A DNA stretch of 64,000 nucleotides. It comes from HGM04593 sp045646965. GTDB taxonomy: Bacteria; Bacteroidota; Bacteroidia; Bacteroidales; Bacteroidaceae. The notes under the pieces are model-generated. The model saw only the letters and a program-made list of their open reading frames with translations. It was not told the origin of the DNA and ran no database searches. How positions within the stretch are numbered: the first letter of the stretch is position 1; every line of letters starts with the position of its first letter. Shown piece after piece: positions 35,133 through 44,900 of this stretch. The stretch is from assembly GCA_045646965.1 (NCBI GenBank), contig JAZRLR010000004.1, forward strand, positions 51,565 to 115,564. The letters run 5' to 3'. The position numbers and the translations under genes are program-made.

Positions 35133-37343
35133 ATGGAGAGAGCTATCGCATACACAAACGACGAGAGGAGAGAGATTCTTGAGCTGGTCACACTTTTGAG
35201 AAAACACATCGACGGAAACACACTCCCGTCCGATTATCTGTTTATAAAGAAGGAAATAGAGAAAGCCATCGACAGCGGCAAGGTGGAGCGCGACAACTTC
35301 GGTTTTCACCCCATTGTCATCGACCTGCTCACAGCCGCACTTGTGGGACAGGAGATAGGCTACCACCGCGAGATTATTTTGAGCATTCTTCTCAACAGAT
35401 GCGTGCTCTTGGGCGTCACAAGCATCGACAATATAAAGGCGCACTTTGGCGAGGGAGTGACAAAAATCCTCACAAACCTCACACAAATAAACAACCTCTA
35501 TGTAAAGAGCCCCACGATAGAGAGCGAGAATTTCCGCAACCTTCTTTTGTCGTTTGCCAACGATATGCGCATAATCCTTATTATGATAGCAGGTCGCCTT
35601 GTGATTCTGCGCCGCCTCTTCTCACTGCCCGACAGCGAGGAACGCCGCCAAGTGGCCGCCGAGGCATCGAAGCTCTACATACCTCTGGCACACAAGCTGG
35701 GTTTCTACAAGCTGAAATCGGAGATGGAAGACTTGGCGCTGCGATATACCGAGAGCGAAATATACGCCGAATTGAGTAAAAAGCTCGAGGAGACAGCCGC
35801 ATCGCGCGAGGACTACATAGCATCGTTCATAAAACCGATAGACAAGAAACTAAAAGGCCTCACACACCTCAAATACCGCATAAAAGGACGCACAAAATCA
35901 ATAAACTCCATCTGGCAGAAGATGAAGCGTCAGCAGCGCCCCTTTGAACAGATATATGACCTGTTTGCCATACGCATAATAATTGACAGCGAGCCGCAGA
36001 ACGAGAAGAGCGAGTGCTGGCAGGTGTATTCAATAGTTGCCGATATGTACACCCCCAACCCCCACCGCCTGCGCGACTGGCTGTCGGTGCCCAAGAGCAA
36101 CGGCTACGAGTCGCTGCACACCACCGTTATGGGCCCCGAAGGCCGCTGGGTGGAGGTGCAGATACGCACCGAGCGTATGGACGCCATAGCCGAGCACGGT
36201 CTTGCGGCACACTGGCGCTACAAGGGTATAAAGAGCGAAAAAGGGCTCGACAACCTGCTTGCAAGCATACGCGATACACTCGAAAATATGAGCGAGGAGG
36301 ATGTGAGCGAGAATAAATTCAAGATGGAGCTCTACAAGGACGAGATATTTATCTTCACCCCCAAGGGCGACCTCTTCCGCCTGCCCAAAGGCGCCACAAT
36401 TCTCGACTTTGCCTTCAGCATACACACAGGGCTCGGCTGCAAGTGCACCGGCGCACTTGTAAACGGGCGCAACGTACCCCTGCGACACGCCCTGAACAAC
36501 GGCGACCAGGTGGAGATTATCACATCGAACAGCCAGACACCCAAGCAGGCGTGGCTCTCCATCGCACAGACAGGCCGCGCAAGAGCCAAGATAAGACAGG
36601 CACTCAAGGACATCACGGCGCGTCAGGCCGACATCGCCCGCGAAATGCTCATACGCAAATTCAAGAACCACAAGATAGAGTACGAAGAGGCTATGATGGA
36701 CCACCTCATACGCAAAATGGGATTCAAGCGCCTCTCCGACTTCTACCAAGGCATCGCCGAGGGCGGCATCGATATAGCCGAGGTTTTTAAGAAATACCAG
36801 GCACTTGTAACCCCCGTAAGCGAGGGCAACGAGACCACGCACAGCGCCGGCGGCTACACATTCAACAACGAGATAGACGCAGGGCACTCGAGCGACGTGC
36901 TTGTGATAGAGCGCAACCTCAAAGGCGTCGATTACAAGCTGGCCAAGTGCTGCAGCCCCGTCTTTGGCGACGAAATCTTTGGCTTTGTGACCATAAGCGA
37001 CGGCATCTCCATACACCGCAAAGACTGCACCAACGCACGCCAGCTGCACGAGCGCTACCCCTACCGCATAATAGAGGCACGCTGGAGCGACATAGATAAA
37101 AACAACACCCTCTACCCCGTGACACTGCGCATTGTGGCACACGACGACATCGCCATTGTAAACAATATCACATCGCTCATAACACAGGAGAAAGGGCTCA
37201 TTATGCGAGGAATAAACATAGAATCGCACGACACGCTCTTCTCGGGCACCATTTCGCTGCTCACCGACGACAACGCCAAGCTGCGCCGCCTCATAGAGAA
37301 GATAGAGAACATAAAAGGTGTGAAACAGGTGAAAAGAGGTTAA
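35133..37343 (+). CDS. RelA/SpoT-family (p)ppGpp synthetase with degenerate hydrolase domain
   Basis: 736 residues from the ATG at 35133; the frame is open 394 codons upstream, antisense to DUF4301, and that part is not used. An HD-like region (about 10-190) is followed by the synthetase domain (YRIKGRTKSINSIW, YDLFAIRI, NGYESLHTTV), a TGS domain (DEIFIFTPKGDLFRLPKGAT, about 405-465), a helical region and a C-terminal ACT domain. The hydrolase HD motif that should follow LL is Asn88-Arg89, so hydrolysis is predicted lost and the protein should act as a RelA-like synthetase. Confidence 0.92.
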   Translation: MERAIAYTNDERREILELVTLLRKHIDGNTLPSDYLFIKKEIEKAIDSGKVERDNFGFHPIVIDLLTAALVGQEIGYHREIILSILLNRCVLLGVTSIDNIKAHFGEGVTKILTNLTQINNLYVKSPTIESENFRNLLLSFANDMRIILIMIAGRLVILRRLFSLPDSEERRQVAAEASKLYIPLAHKLGFYKLKSEMEDLALRYTESEIYAELSKKLEETAASREDYIASFIKPIDKKLKGLTHLKYRIKGRTKSINSIWQKMKRQQRPFEQIYDLFAIRIIIDSEPQNEKSECWQVYSIVADMYTPNPHRLRDWLSVPKSNGYESLHTTVMGPEGRWVEVQIRTERMDAIAEHGLAAHWRYKGIKSEKGLDNLLASIRDTLENMSEEDVSENKFKMELYKDEIFIFTPKGDLFRLPKGATILDFAFSIHTGLGCKCTGALVNGRNVPLRHALNNGDQVEIITSNSQTPKQAWLSIAQTGRARAKIRQALKDITARQADIAREMLIRKFKNHKIEYEEAMMDHLIRKMGFKRLSDFYQGIAEGGIDIAEVFKKYQALVTPVSEGNETTHSAGGYTFNNEIDAGHSSDVLVIERNLKGVDYKLAKCCSPVFGDEIFGFVTISDGISIHRKDCTNARQLHERYPYRIIEARWSDIDKNNTLYPVTLRIVAHDDIAIVNNITSLITQEKGLIMRGINIESHDTLFSGTISLLTDDNAKLRRLIEKIENIKGVKQVKRG

Positions 37344-37381
37344 AAAAAGAAAATACCCCGTGCAGATGGAGACAAAAGAGC

Positions 37382-37389
37382 TATCTTTG
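37382..37389 (+). promoter_or_regulatory. Putative promoter (-7 box) of the DUF1573 gene
   Basis: TATCTTTG followed by C, 60 bases before the ATG at 37449. No clear -33 element was found. Confidence 0.5.
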
Positions 37390-37448
37390 CAACACCGAAC
37401 GAGCCTGCGGCAGAGAATACGCGGCACAAACCACAAAAACAAACAACA

Positions 37449-37892
37449 ATGAAAAGAATATTATTTATACTTATCGCCGCGGCAATGTGCGCGGGAGTTC
37501 AGGCACAGAAAAATAAAAAGACCACGGTAGAGTTTGACAAAACAACATACGATATGGGAACATTCTCTGCCGACTCGGCCGTAATCAACTGTTTCTTCGT
37601 CTGCACAAACACGGGCGAGAACCCCTTGTACATACATCAGGTGTACCCCTCGTGCTCCTGCACAAGCAAGCGTTTCCCCACCACCCCCATTATGCCCGGC
37701 AAGAGCGACACAATCTTTGTGACCTACGACGGCAAGGGCAAAAGCACAGGCTATGTGCGCAAATATGTCACCGTGCACAGCAACTCACAGAAAGAGATGG
37801 TAAAGCTCTATATAAAGGGTTATATGAAGCCCATCGCCCCCACTCCGGTGCCCGAGATTTCGGTGGACGAGGAGTACACGACGCCCCTGTAA
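37449..37892 (+). CDS. Secreted DUF1573 domain protein
   Basis: A 147-residue protein with a signal peptide (about 1-19, AGVQAQ) and one DUF1573 immunoglobulin-like domain. The family pattern is seen in the stretch from YDMGTFS to CFFVCTNTGENPLYI, then VYPSCSCTS and the PGKSDTIFVTYDGKGKSTGYVRKYVTVHSN segment. It is likely periplasmic or surface-exposed. The role is unknown. A strong terminator follows. Confidence 0.88.
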   Translation: MKRILFILIAAAMCAGVQAQKNKKTTVEFDKTTYDMGTFSADSAVINCFFVCTNTGENPLYIHQVYPSCSCTSKRFPTTPIMPGKSDTIFVTYDGKGKSTGYVRKYVTVHSNSQKEMVKLYIKGYMKPIAPTPVPEISVDEEYTTPL

Positions 37893-37901
37893 AAGACAAG
37901 C

Positions 37902-37930
37902 AAAGGGAACCCGGCGGGGTTCCCTTTTTT
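37902..37930 (+). terminator. Terminator after the DUF1573 gene
   Basis: AAAGGGAACCC pairs with GGGTTCCCTTT around a short GGCG loop, followed by a T-run. Confidence 0.85.
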
Positions 37931-37961
37931 CGTGCTAATTCATAAAAAACTGCAAGCAGAA

Positions 37962-38708
37962 TCAGAATACAAGTTTCTCCACAAAAGAGGACTTGCCGTT
38001 CACCTTGCCCTCAATGTAATAGACAAGTGAAGAATCCTCGGCTGTCTCATTGTAGCCATAGAGCTCCACAGTGTCGCCGGGCATCACCTCGCTGTTAAAG
38101 TTTATCACAAGTTCCTTGAGGCGGCGGTTATTTACCACCTCGAGCTCCAGGGCGTTCATAGCCCACTCGGTATATTTCACATTGTTTACGTGAGCATTCA
38201 TATCAAGGTCGGAATAATTGACCTTGTGGCTCATAAGATGCGCCGGCTCCACACCCCTGGGCATTGTAACCTTGGGAGCGGGCTCTGCAATCACATCCTC
38301 TTTTATGTCATACTCACCGTTGTCCGAGAGCTCCGAGAATTTAGACATACGACGCGAGTCTATGTCGATGACAAGCCAGGTAGATGTGGCAGAGATAAGT
38401 TTCTCACTACCCTCTTTGTCAAACACCACAAAGTCGCGGAAGAACTGAAAGCCGTTTGCGCCCTTGTGCCACGACTGAATATTTACATTATCTCTCCACT
38501 TGGGCAGATTGTGGAAGATAACGTGCATACGGGCAAGCACCCACGCCTTGCGTGTGATGTGCATAGAGTCGTAGCCCACGCCTATCACATCGGCGTGAAC
38601 GTTTGCAGCCTCCTGCGCGAAGTTAAGGAATGAGGCGGGTTTCATTGTACCCGACATATCCACATCGAAACTGGGGATACGCTTTATTACATTATATTTC
38701 TCTACCAT
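37962..38708 (-). CDS. Acyl-ACP thioesterase (FatA-like)
   Basis: A 248-residue double-hotdog protein that releases fatty acids from acyl-ACP in the cytoplasm. The second hotdog has the active-site stretch LDMNAHVNNVKYTEW with the Asn and His of plant-type FatA/FatB enzymes. The bacterial length is normal. It lies 20 bases after the LysR gene on the same strand, so LysR may be co-transcribed with it. Confidence 0.9.
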   Translation of the reverse strand: MVEKYNVIKRIPSFDVDMSGTMKPASFLNFAQEAANVHADVIGVGYDSMHITRKAWVLARMHVIFHNLPKWRDNVNIQSWHKGANGFQFFRDFVVFDKEGSEKLISATSTWLVIDIDSRRMSKFSELSDNGEYDIKEDVIAEPAPKVTMPRGVEPAHLMSHKVNYSDLDMNAHVNNVKYTEWAMNALELEVVNNRRLKELVINFNSEVMPGDTVELYGYNETAEDSSLVYYIEGKVNGKSSFVEKLVF

Positions 38709-38728
38709 ATTTATATAGATTTAATTAT

Positions 38729-39634
38729 TTAGTCGAACCAGTTTATAAGACGGCGCTTCACAGCCTCTGTGTCGAGCAGAATTTTTATGAACTCACGCGC
38801 CGACGCCTTTTGATAAGAGCCGCGCAACCCGAGCAGCGACGCCTGCATCACATTACCCGACTCGTCGAGCGGGATAGCTTTGAAACGCGAGTTTCCAAAG
38901 ACCGCCGACGCAGAGAGAATTGTCACATAGCTGCCCGTGGCAACCATCTGCAACAGGATATTTGTCTCGTTGAGCTCGAGATGCGAGGTGAGCTTGAAGT
39001 CGCGCCCCTCCATCAGCTTGTCGAGCATACTGCGCGCCTGAAGCCCCACCGAGGGCAGCACCAGATTGTGCGAGACAAGGTCGCACAGACAGAGCTTTTT
39101 ATTCTTTGCCAGGGGGTGGTCCTTGTCCACCACCACAGCGAGAGTATTTTCAAAGAGAGGCTGTGCCTCGATGTCGGGCGCATCGATGAGAGGCTTATAT
39201 GAAAGCACGAGGTCGAGCTTGCGCTCGCGCAGCATAGTAAGCAGTTCCGTCACGGTTTTGTAGCACACCTCGAGACGCACCCTGGGGAACGAACGCATAA
39301 ACTGAATAACACCCTCGGTGAGCACGGTGCTCAAGCTATATGTGACACCCACGCGCAAGGTACCCGTCTTCACATTCTGCAGGTCATAGAGACGCTGCAC
39401 GCCGTCCTCGGCGTCCTGTATGGTGCGCTTTGCAAACGGCAGAAACTCCTCGCCCGCCTCGGTGAGCGATATGTGACGGCTGTTGCGCAAAAAAAGGGTG
39501 AAACCGAGCTCAAACTCAAGCTGCTTTATCTGCTGCGAGAGCGTGCCCTGTGTGATATAAAGATGCTTTGCCGCCTCGGAGAAATTGAGATACTCGGCAC
39601 TTTTAACAAAATATTTCAGCTGTCGGAGTTCCAT
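38729..39634 (-). CDS. LysR-family transcriptional regulator
   Basis: 301 residues from the ATG at 39634 (MELRQLKYFVKSAEYLNFSEAA), which places the winged helix-turn-helix at its usual position; 11 upstream codons are open. The effector domain runs from about 90 to 290. The CynR/CysB-like pattern does not name the ligand. A terminator-like hairpin separates it from the upstream permease, and the thioesterase follows closely. Confidence 0.92.
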   Translation of the reverse strand: MELRQLKYFVKSAEYLNFSEAAKHLYITQGTLSQQIKQLEFELGFTLFLRNSRHISLTEAGEEFLPFAKRTIQDAEDGVQRLYDLQNVKTGTLRVGVTYSLSTVLTEGVIQFMRSFPRVRLEVCYKTVTELLTMLRERKLDLVLSYKPLIDAPDIEAQPLFENTLAVVVDKDHPLAKNKKLCLCDLVSHNLVLPSVGLQARSMLDKLMEGRDFKLTSHLELNETNILLQMVATGSYVTILSASAVFGNSRFKAIPLDESGNVMQASLLGLRGSYQKASAREFIKILLDTEAVKRRLINWFD

Positions 39635-39698
39635 CTTGCCAATTATATTCGGTCGCGAAGATAGCAAATAAGCCTTACAATATCACAAACAGGCAAAA

Positions 39699-39725
39699 AA
39701 AAATGCCGCAAACTGCGGCATTTTT
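39699..39725 (-). terminator. Terminator of the DASS permease gene
   Basis: AAAAATGCCGCA pairs with TGCGGCATTTTT around a 3-nt loop, with U-rich ends on both strands. It lies 18 bases past the permease stop. Confidence 0.88.
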
Positions 39726-39742
39726 CTATATTTTGGTCTTTT

Positions 39743-41239
39743 TTAGAAACCGATAAAAATAAGCATCACATATCCGAGCACAAGTCCAAGGAGACCTACG
39801 ACGATACCCACCTTCATCATATCCTTCTGCTCAATGAAACCTGTAGAGTGAGCGATGGCGTTGGGAGGTGTACTGATGGGGAGAATCATAGAAACCGAAG
39901 AAGCTATGGCAATACCCACCAACATAGCCTGGGGGCCACCCACACCGTCGAGAGCTGTACCCAAGCCGCTTGCAACGACACCGAGCACGGGCACCAACAG
40001 AGATGTCGCAGCCGAGTGAGAGATGAAGTTAGAGAACGCGAAGCAGATTACACCTGCGAGAATCATCACCATTACAGGTGAGAACTCGCCAAAGGGAACC
40101 GACTTCACAATGAGGCTGCTCAAAGAAGCATCGCCACCGTAGTTGAGGGCCACACCCAGAGCAAAACCACCGGCAACCATCCACAGAACGCTCCAGTTGA
40201 TTTCCTCAAGGTCGCGACGTGTAAGAATACCTGTAGCACAGAAAATTGCAATAGGAATCATAGCCACAACGTTTGTATCTACGCCCCACATATCTGTACC
40301 GAACATCCACATAAAGATTGTAACTACAAATGCCACAACCACCGACCAAGTCTTGAAGTTCCAGTCGATATCACCCTCAATCTCAATCTTGATACTCTTC
40401 TGCTTGAAGGGGAAGAGAACACGCAACAGCATCCAAGAGAGGAAGAGGAGCAGGAATACGAAGGGAGCCATTTTGATAGTCCAGTCTACGAAGCTGATAC
40501 CCATACCCTGTGACGCAAGATAGTCGAGCGCAATCATATTGGGAGGTGTACCGATGGGAGTAATCATACCACCGAGGTTTGCACCCACGGGAATTGCGAG
40601 GGCAAGCGCGATGCGACCTTTACCGTCGGCAGGCAGAGAGCGCAACACAGGAGTGAGGAACGCAAGCATCATAGCGGCTGTAGCTGTATTACTTACAAAA
40701 GCCGAGAAGATTGCGGTTACAAGAATGAATCCCAGGAGCACAACCTCCGATTTTGTACCGAAAGGCTTCAAAAGCACACGTGCAAGCGCAACATCGAGTT
40801 TCACCTTTGTCAAGCCGATGGCAAGCACAAAGCCTCCGATGAAGAGCATAATTGTGGGATTAGAGAAACAAGCAAAGATGCTCTTGAAAGGCACAAGGCC
40901 CGATGTATCCTCGGGGCGCAGGAAGTTGAGCGCACTTGTAGATACAGTGAAAAGCATAATTGTCACCACAATCATCGAAGTAACCCAAGAAGGCATAGCT
41001 TCGGTGAGCCACATAAGCGCCGCAAACACAAACAAAGCAATGATGCGCTGGTGAATTACTGTCAAGCCCTCGAGGCCCATCTCGTGGAATGTAGAGGTGG
41101 GGAGAAGCGCCACAATCAAAGTTGCAGCGATGATAAGAATCAGCTTGAGCGCGTTCAGAGGAAGTTTTCTCTGTCTTTTGTGAGACTTGTCATTCTGGAT
41201 TTTTTCCAAAATGTTGAATCCCGGGAAAATTTTAAACAT
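39743..41239 (-). CDS. SLC13/DASS-family sodium:dicarboxylate symporter
   Basis: A 498-residue polytopic inner-membrane protein of the divalent anion:sodium symporter family. The two pseudo-symmetric signature loops are seen as FVSNTATAAMM (near 185) and FISHSAATSLLVP (near 410); the second replaces the common SNT by SHS. It probably imports C4-dicarboxylates or related anions. The first 25 residues are cytoplasmic and basic. The start is supported by MFKIFPGF. Confidence 0.9.
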   Translation of the reverse strand: MFKIFPGFNILEKIQNDKSHKRQRKLPLNALKLILIIAATLIVALLPTSTFHEMGLEGLTVIHQRIIALFVFAALMWLTEAMPSWVTSMIVVTIMLFTVSTSALNFLRPEDTSGLVPFKSIFACFSNPTIMLFIGGFVLAIGLTKVKLDVALARVLLKPFGTKSEVVLLGFILVTAIFSAFVSNTATAAMMLAFLTPVLRSLPADGKGRIALALAIPVGANLGGMITPIGTPPNMIALDYLASQGMGISFVDWTIKMAPFVFLLLFLSWMLLRVLFPFKQKSIKIEIEGDIDWNFKTWSVVVAFVVTIFMWMFGTDMWGVDTNVVAMIPIAIFCATGILTRRDLEEINWSVLWMVAGGFALGVALNYGGDASLSSLIVKSVPFGEFSPVMVMILAGVICFAFSNFISHSAATSLLVPVLGVVASGLGTALDGVGGPQAMLVGIAIASSVSMILPISTPPNAIAHSTGFIEQKDMMKVGIVVGLLGLVLGYVMLIFIGF

Positions 41240-41529
41240 AAATGAAAAAATTGATTAGTTATTTAAATTACACGCCACATTTTAACAATGCAGAGTGCCG
41301 TTATTTTACAATCTTTTGCAAAAATACTATTCTTTTCACATAAGAAATGTTTATATCGTTCGATTTTTCTAATTACACCTATTGAAAACAGCAATAAATA
41401 AAAACTTTTCGCCACGTTTAACCAAAAAACCTGAAAAAAGGGGCCGCGTTTGGCATATTTATAGTATCTTTGTAGTTTATTGAGAGCACACAATTGCATT
41501 TTTCAGCAAATGACAAAAAAAATTACGAT
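41240..41529. other. Divergent promoter region between the permease and fabD
   Basis: 290 bases. Contains a minus-strand TATTTTTG (41319-41326) for the permease and a plus-strand TATCTTTG (41465-41472) for fabD. No ORF or RNA was supported. Confidence 0.5.
41465..41472 (+). promoter_or_regulatory. Putative fabD promoter (-7 box)
   Basis: TATCTTTG, 58 bases before the ATG at 41530. Confidence 0.5.
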
Positions 41530-42429
41530 ATGAAAGCTTTTGTTTTTCCCGGACAGGGAGCACAATTCAAAGGTATGGGCAAGGAGCTATATGACAGCAA
41601 CCCTGTCGCAAGAGAATACTTTGAAAAGGCAAACGAGATTTTAGGATTCAAAATTACCGATATAATGTTTGAGGGCACCGACGAGGAGCTGAAGCAGACA
41701 AAAGTGACACAGCCCGCAGTGTTTATCCACTCGGTAGTGTCGGCCATCGCCTTGGGCGAGGAGTTTGCTCCGCAGATGGTGGCAGGCCACTCACTTGGCG
41801 AGTTCTCGGCACTCACAGCAGCCGGCGCACTCTCATTTGAGGACGGTCTCACACTTGTGTACAAACGCGCCCTCGCAATGCAGAAGGCGTGCGAGATGCA
41901 GCAGTCTACTATGGCGGCGATACTCGCCCTGCCCGACGAGGAGGTAGAGCGCATCTGCGCCGAAGTAAGCGCAAGCGGCCACACCATAGTTGCAGCCAAC
42001 TACAACTGCCCCGGCCAGATAGTTATATCGGGCGACACCGAGGGCGTGGCAAAAGCCTGCGAGGCAATGAAAGCCGCAGGAGCCAAGCGAGCTATGCCCC
42101 TCGCCGTGAGCGGTGCCTTTCACTCCCCCCTTATGCAGCCCGCCAAGGAGGAGCTCGAGGCGGCCATCCTTGCCACTACCTTCGGCACACCCAAGTGCCC
42201 CGTTTATCAGAATGTGGATGCAAAGCCCCACACCAGCCCCGTCGAAATTAAGAACAACCTCATAGCACAGCTCACCGCCCCCGTGCGCTGGACAGCCGCC
42301 GTTCAGAATATGATAAACGACGGTGCCACCTCCTTCACCGAGTGCGGCCCCGGCGCAGTGCTCCAAGGAACGATAAAAAAAATAGTACCCACCACAAATA
42401 AAGAAAACATCGAACTATGTCACGCATAA
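41530..42429 (+). CDS. fabD: Malonyl-CoA:ACP transacylase
   Basis: 299 residues from the ATG at 41530 (MKAFVFPGQGAQFKG), the universal start of this family; 12 upstream codons are open but unsupported. The nucleophile is Ser88 in GHSLG, and the catalytic His is in SGAFHSPLM near 198. It loads malonyl groups onto ACP for fatty acid synthesis. Its last 13 bases overlap the start of the GH13 gene, so translation of the two is coupled. Confidence 0.96.
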   Translation: MKAFVFPGQGAQFKGMGKELYDSNPVAREYFEKANEILGFKITDIMFEGTDEELKQTKVTQPAVFIHSVVSAIALGEEFAPQMVAGHSLGEFSALTAAGALSFEDGLTLVYKRALAMQKACEMQQSTMAAILALPDEEVERICAEVSASGHTIVAANYNCPGQIVISGDTEGVAKACEAMKAAGAKRAMPLAVSGAFHSPLMQPAKEELEAAILATTFGTPKCPVYQNVDAKPHTSPVEIKNNLIAQLTAPVRWTAAVQNMINDGATSFTECGPGAVLQGTIKKIVPTTNKENIELCHA

Positions 42430-44102
42430 TGATATATCAGCTGCTGCCCCGTCTCTTCGGCAACAGCAACGCAAACTGTGTCACAGGCGGCACAATAGAG
42501 GAGAACGGTTGCGGAAAATTCAACGACATCACCCCCAAGGCACTTCGCGCCATACGCGACCTGGGTATAACACACGTTTGGTACACAGGTGTCATTGAGC
42601 ACACCACACGCACCGACTACAGTCGTTACGGCATCGAGAGCACCCACCCCGCCACCGTTAAGGGAGAGGCTGGCTCACCCTATGCCATAAAAGACTACTA
42701 CGACAATGACCCCGACCTTGCCGTAGACGTAGATAAACGTCGCGAGGAGTTCCGCGCTCTCATCGACCGCACACACAAGGCAGATATGAAGGTTATTATG
42801 GACTTCATCCCCAACCACGTTGCCCGTCACTACAAGAGCGACAACCGTCCCGAGGGTACATACGACTTCGGCGCGTTCGACGACAAAGAGGCCTTCTTTG
42901 TAGGTCACAATAACTTCTACTACCTTGGCAACCAGTCATACGGCTGCAATATCGACGCAAAGGACTGCGCCGCCGAGGCATACAGCGAAAGCCCCCTGCG
43001 TGCGACAGGTAACGATTGCTTCGGCAGCCCCTCGCGCAACGACTGGTACGACACCGTGAAACTCAACTACGGAATCGACTACCGCACAGGCAACCGCCAG
43101 TTCTCTCCCGTTCCCAACACTTGGGTTAAGATGCTCAAGATTCTGCAGTACTGGGCAGCGCAGGGCATCGACGGTTTCCGTTGCGATATGATTGAGATGA
43201 CACCCGTGGAGTTCTGGAACTGGGCCGTTCCCAAGATTAAAGAGGAGTTCCCCGGTATAATATTCATAGGGGAGATTTATCAGCCCCACATCTACCGCAG
43301 TTTCATAAAAGAGGGATGCTTCGATTTCCTCTACGACAAAGTGGGCCTTTACGACACACTCAAGGCCGTGATGAGCGGACAGACCTCTGCAAGCAACATC
43401 ACATACGCCCTGCAGCAGACAGCCGACATACGCTACAATATGCTCACCTTCCTCGAGAACCACGACGAGCAGCGCATCGCATCCGATTTCTTTGCCACAA
43501 AGGCCGAGAGAGCTTTGGCGGCATTCATCGTGTCGGCAACCATCGGCACACAGCCCTTTATGCTCTACGCAGGACAGGAGCTGGGCGAGAAGGGAATGGA
43601 CAAAGAGGGCTACAGCGGCGTAGACGGACGCACAACCATCTTCGACTACTGGAGCGTGGACACCCTGCGCCGTTGGAAGGGCGAGGGCGAGTACGACACA
43701 TCGAACCTCACCGACGAGGAGATTGCCCTGCAAGCCTTCTATGCCAAGGTAATGAAGCTCTGTAACAGCAGCGAGGCGCTCAAGAGCGGCGACTTCTACG
43801 ACCTGCAGTATGCCAACCCCTACAGCGACAAATACGAAAACAACCACATCTACTCTTTCCTGCGCGGCAGCAAAAAAGAGCTCCTGCTCATCGTAACCAA
43901 CTTCTGCGGCAGCGACAAGGAGTGCGAGGTAACCATCCCCGAAGAGGCTTACGCATACTTTGAGATGGCAAGCACCGGCAAGAGCGTCACAGCCACCGAG
44001 CTCATCACCGGCGAGAAGCTCGAGGTTACACTCAACCCCGCCGAGAAGGTGTCGGTAACCGTTCCCGCAAACAGCGGAGTAATCATAAAGATAAACAAGT
44101 AA
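42417..44102 (+). CDS. GH13 alpha-amylase-family glycoside hydrolase
   Basis: A 561-residue TIM-barrel enzyme without a signal peptide, so cytoplasmic. The catalytic set is Asp in GFRCDMIEM (near 256), Glu in FIGEIY (near 284) and Asp in LENHDEQR (near 349). It acts on alpha-glucans or oligosaccharides such as stored glycogen or imported maltodextrin. The ATG at 42417 overlaps fabD by 13 bases; an in-frame ATG at 42429 overlaps the fabD stop (TAATG) and is an equally good start. Confidence 0.93.
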   Translation: MSRIMIYQLLPRLFGNSNANCVTGGTIEENGCGKFNDITPKALRAIRDLGITHVWYTGVIEHTTRTDYSRYGIESTHPATVKGEAGSPYAIKDYYDNDPDLAVDVDKRREEFRALIDRTHKADMKVIMDFIPNHVARHYKSDNRPEGTYDFGAFDDKEAFFVGHNNFYYLGNQSYGCNIDAKDCAAEAYSESPLRATGNDCFGSPSRNDWYDTVKLNYGIDYRTGNRQFSPVPNTWVKMLKILQYWAAQGIDGFRCDMIEMTPVEFWNWAVPKIKEEFPGIIFIGEIYQPHIYRSFIKEGCFDFLYDKVGLYDTLKAVMSGQTSASNITYALQQTADIRYNMLTFLENHDEQRIASDFFATKAERALAAFIVSATIGTQPFMLYAGQELGEKGMDKEGYSGVDGRTTIFDYWSVDTLRRWKGEGEYDTSNLTDEEIALQAFYAKVMKLCNSSEALKSGDFYDLQYANPYSDKYENNHIYSFLRGSKKELLLIVTNFCGSDKECEVTIPEEAYAYFEMASTGKSVTATELITGEKLEVTLNPAEKVSVTVPANSGVIIKINK

Positions 44103-44127
44103 GAGGTTGTTTCCACACACCACATTG

Positions 44128-44170
44128 CCTGCTCTTTTTTATAGCCCCACGGCTAAAGAAAGAGCACAGG
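44128..44170 (+). terminator. Imperfect hairpin after the GH13 gene
   Basis: CCTGCTCTTT...TAGCC pairs with GGCTA...AAAGAGCACAGG, with a bulge. No strong T-run follows, so it may act as a weak terminator or RNA end. Confidence 0.4.
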
Positions 44171-44243
44171 CAGGCGTGGAACATAAACGCCTCTGCCGTG
44201 TTTTATGTAGACAACTTTTTAACAGATACCAAAGAAACAGAAT

Positions 44244-44897
44244 ATGAGAAAGATAGCAACCCTCATAGTCGCAGCCCTCTCATTGGCAACGGCCGTGGCA
44301 CAGGATAATATCAGTCAGAGCGACATAAAAGATATTATAAAGAACGAAAAGGAGTACTACCGCGACATTGTGCTCCACAACTACCTGTGCGACGACCCCG
44401 GTATACGCCTCAACGACTACGCAATAGTATATTACGGCCAAGTCTATCTGCCCGAGTACCGAGGCAGCAACGACAGCAACATAGAACAGCTCAAGAACTA
44501 CGCCGCCACGGGAGATGCCATAAAAAGATACGAGACTGCAAAAAAGATTCTCGAGTACAACCCCGCAAGCCTCACCGCGCTCTTCAACGCCTGGCAGGCC
44601 TCGGAGCAACTCATCAAGCCCGAGAGCGAAACAAACTCCTATCTTAAAAAGTACCTCGGCATTCTGAATATGATAACCACAATGGGCGACGGCAAGAGCA
44701 GCAAGAGCGCCTATCGCATCATCTTCCCCGACGACGAAGAGCACATCCTCAACCTCTACACCGACAAGGTGATATCAAAGTCGTTCGACGCCGACACCAA
44801 GTGCCGCATCATCACAGTGCAGCCCGGTGAGTATTTCAATGCAAGCCGTATGTACATAGACATAAGCAGCTACCTCACGCACACCACAAAAAAGTAA
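44244..44897 (+). CDS. Secreted DUF4919-like protein
   Basis: A 217-residue exported protein (signal peptide about 1-19, TAVAQ). The stretch DYAIVYYGQVYLPEYRGS and the helical repeats that follow resemble the DUF4919 family of Bacteroidetes; this assignment is from memory of the pattern. It precedes mtgA by 3 bases and is probably co-transcribed, suggesting an envelope role. Confidence 0.65.
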   Translation: MRKIATLIVAALSLATAVAQDNISQSDIKDIIKNEKEYYRDIVLHNYLCDDPGIRLNDYAIVYYGQVYLPEYRGSNDSNIEQLKNYAATGDAIKRYETAKKILEYNPASLTALFNAWQASEQLIKPESETNSYLKKYLGILNMITTMGDGKSSKSAYRIIFPDDEEHILNLYTDKVISKSFDADTKCRIITVQPGEYFNASRMYIDISSYLTHTTKK

Positions 44898-44900
44898 AAA

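Noticed and set aside
36030..37442. 470-residue minus-strand frame opposite the rel gene
   Set aside because: Antisense to conserved synthetase, TGS and ACT domains; no recognisable protein features.
41263..41499. 78-residue minus-strand frame before the permease gene
   Set aside because: Overlaps promoter boxes for the permease and fabD and has no protein features.
42936..44123. 395-residue minus-strand frame opposite the GH13 gene
   Set aside because: Antisense to catalytic GH13 motifs; Cys/Val/Leu-rich shadow translation.
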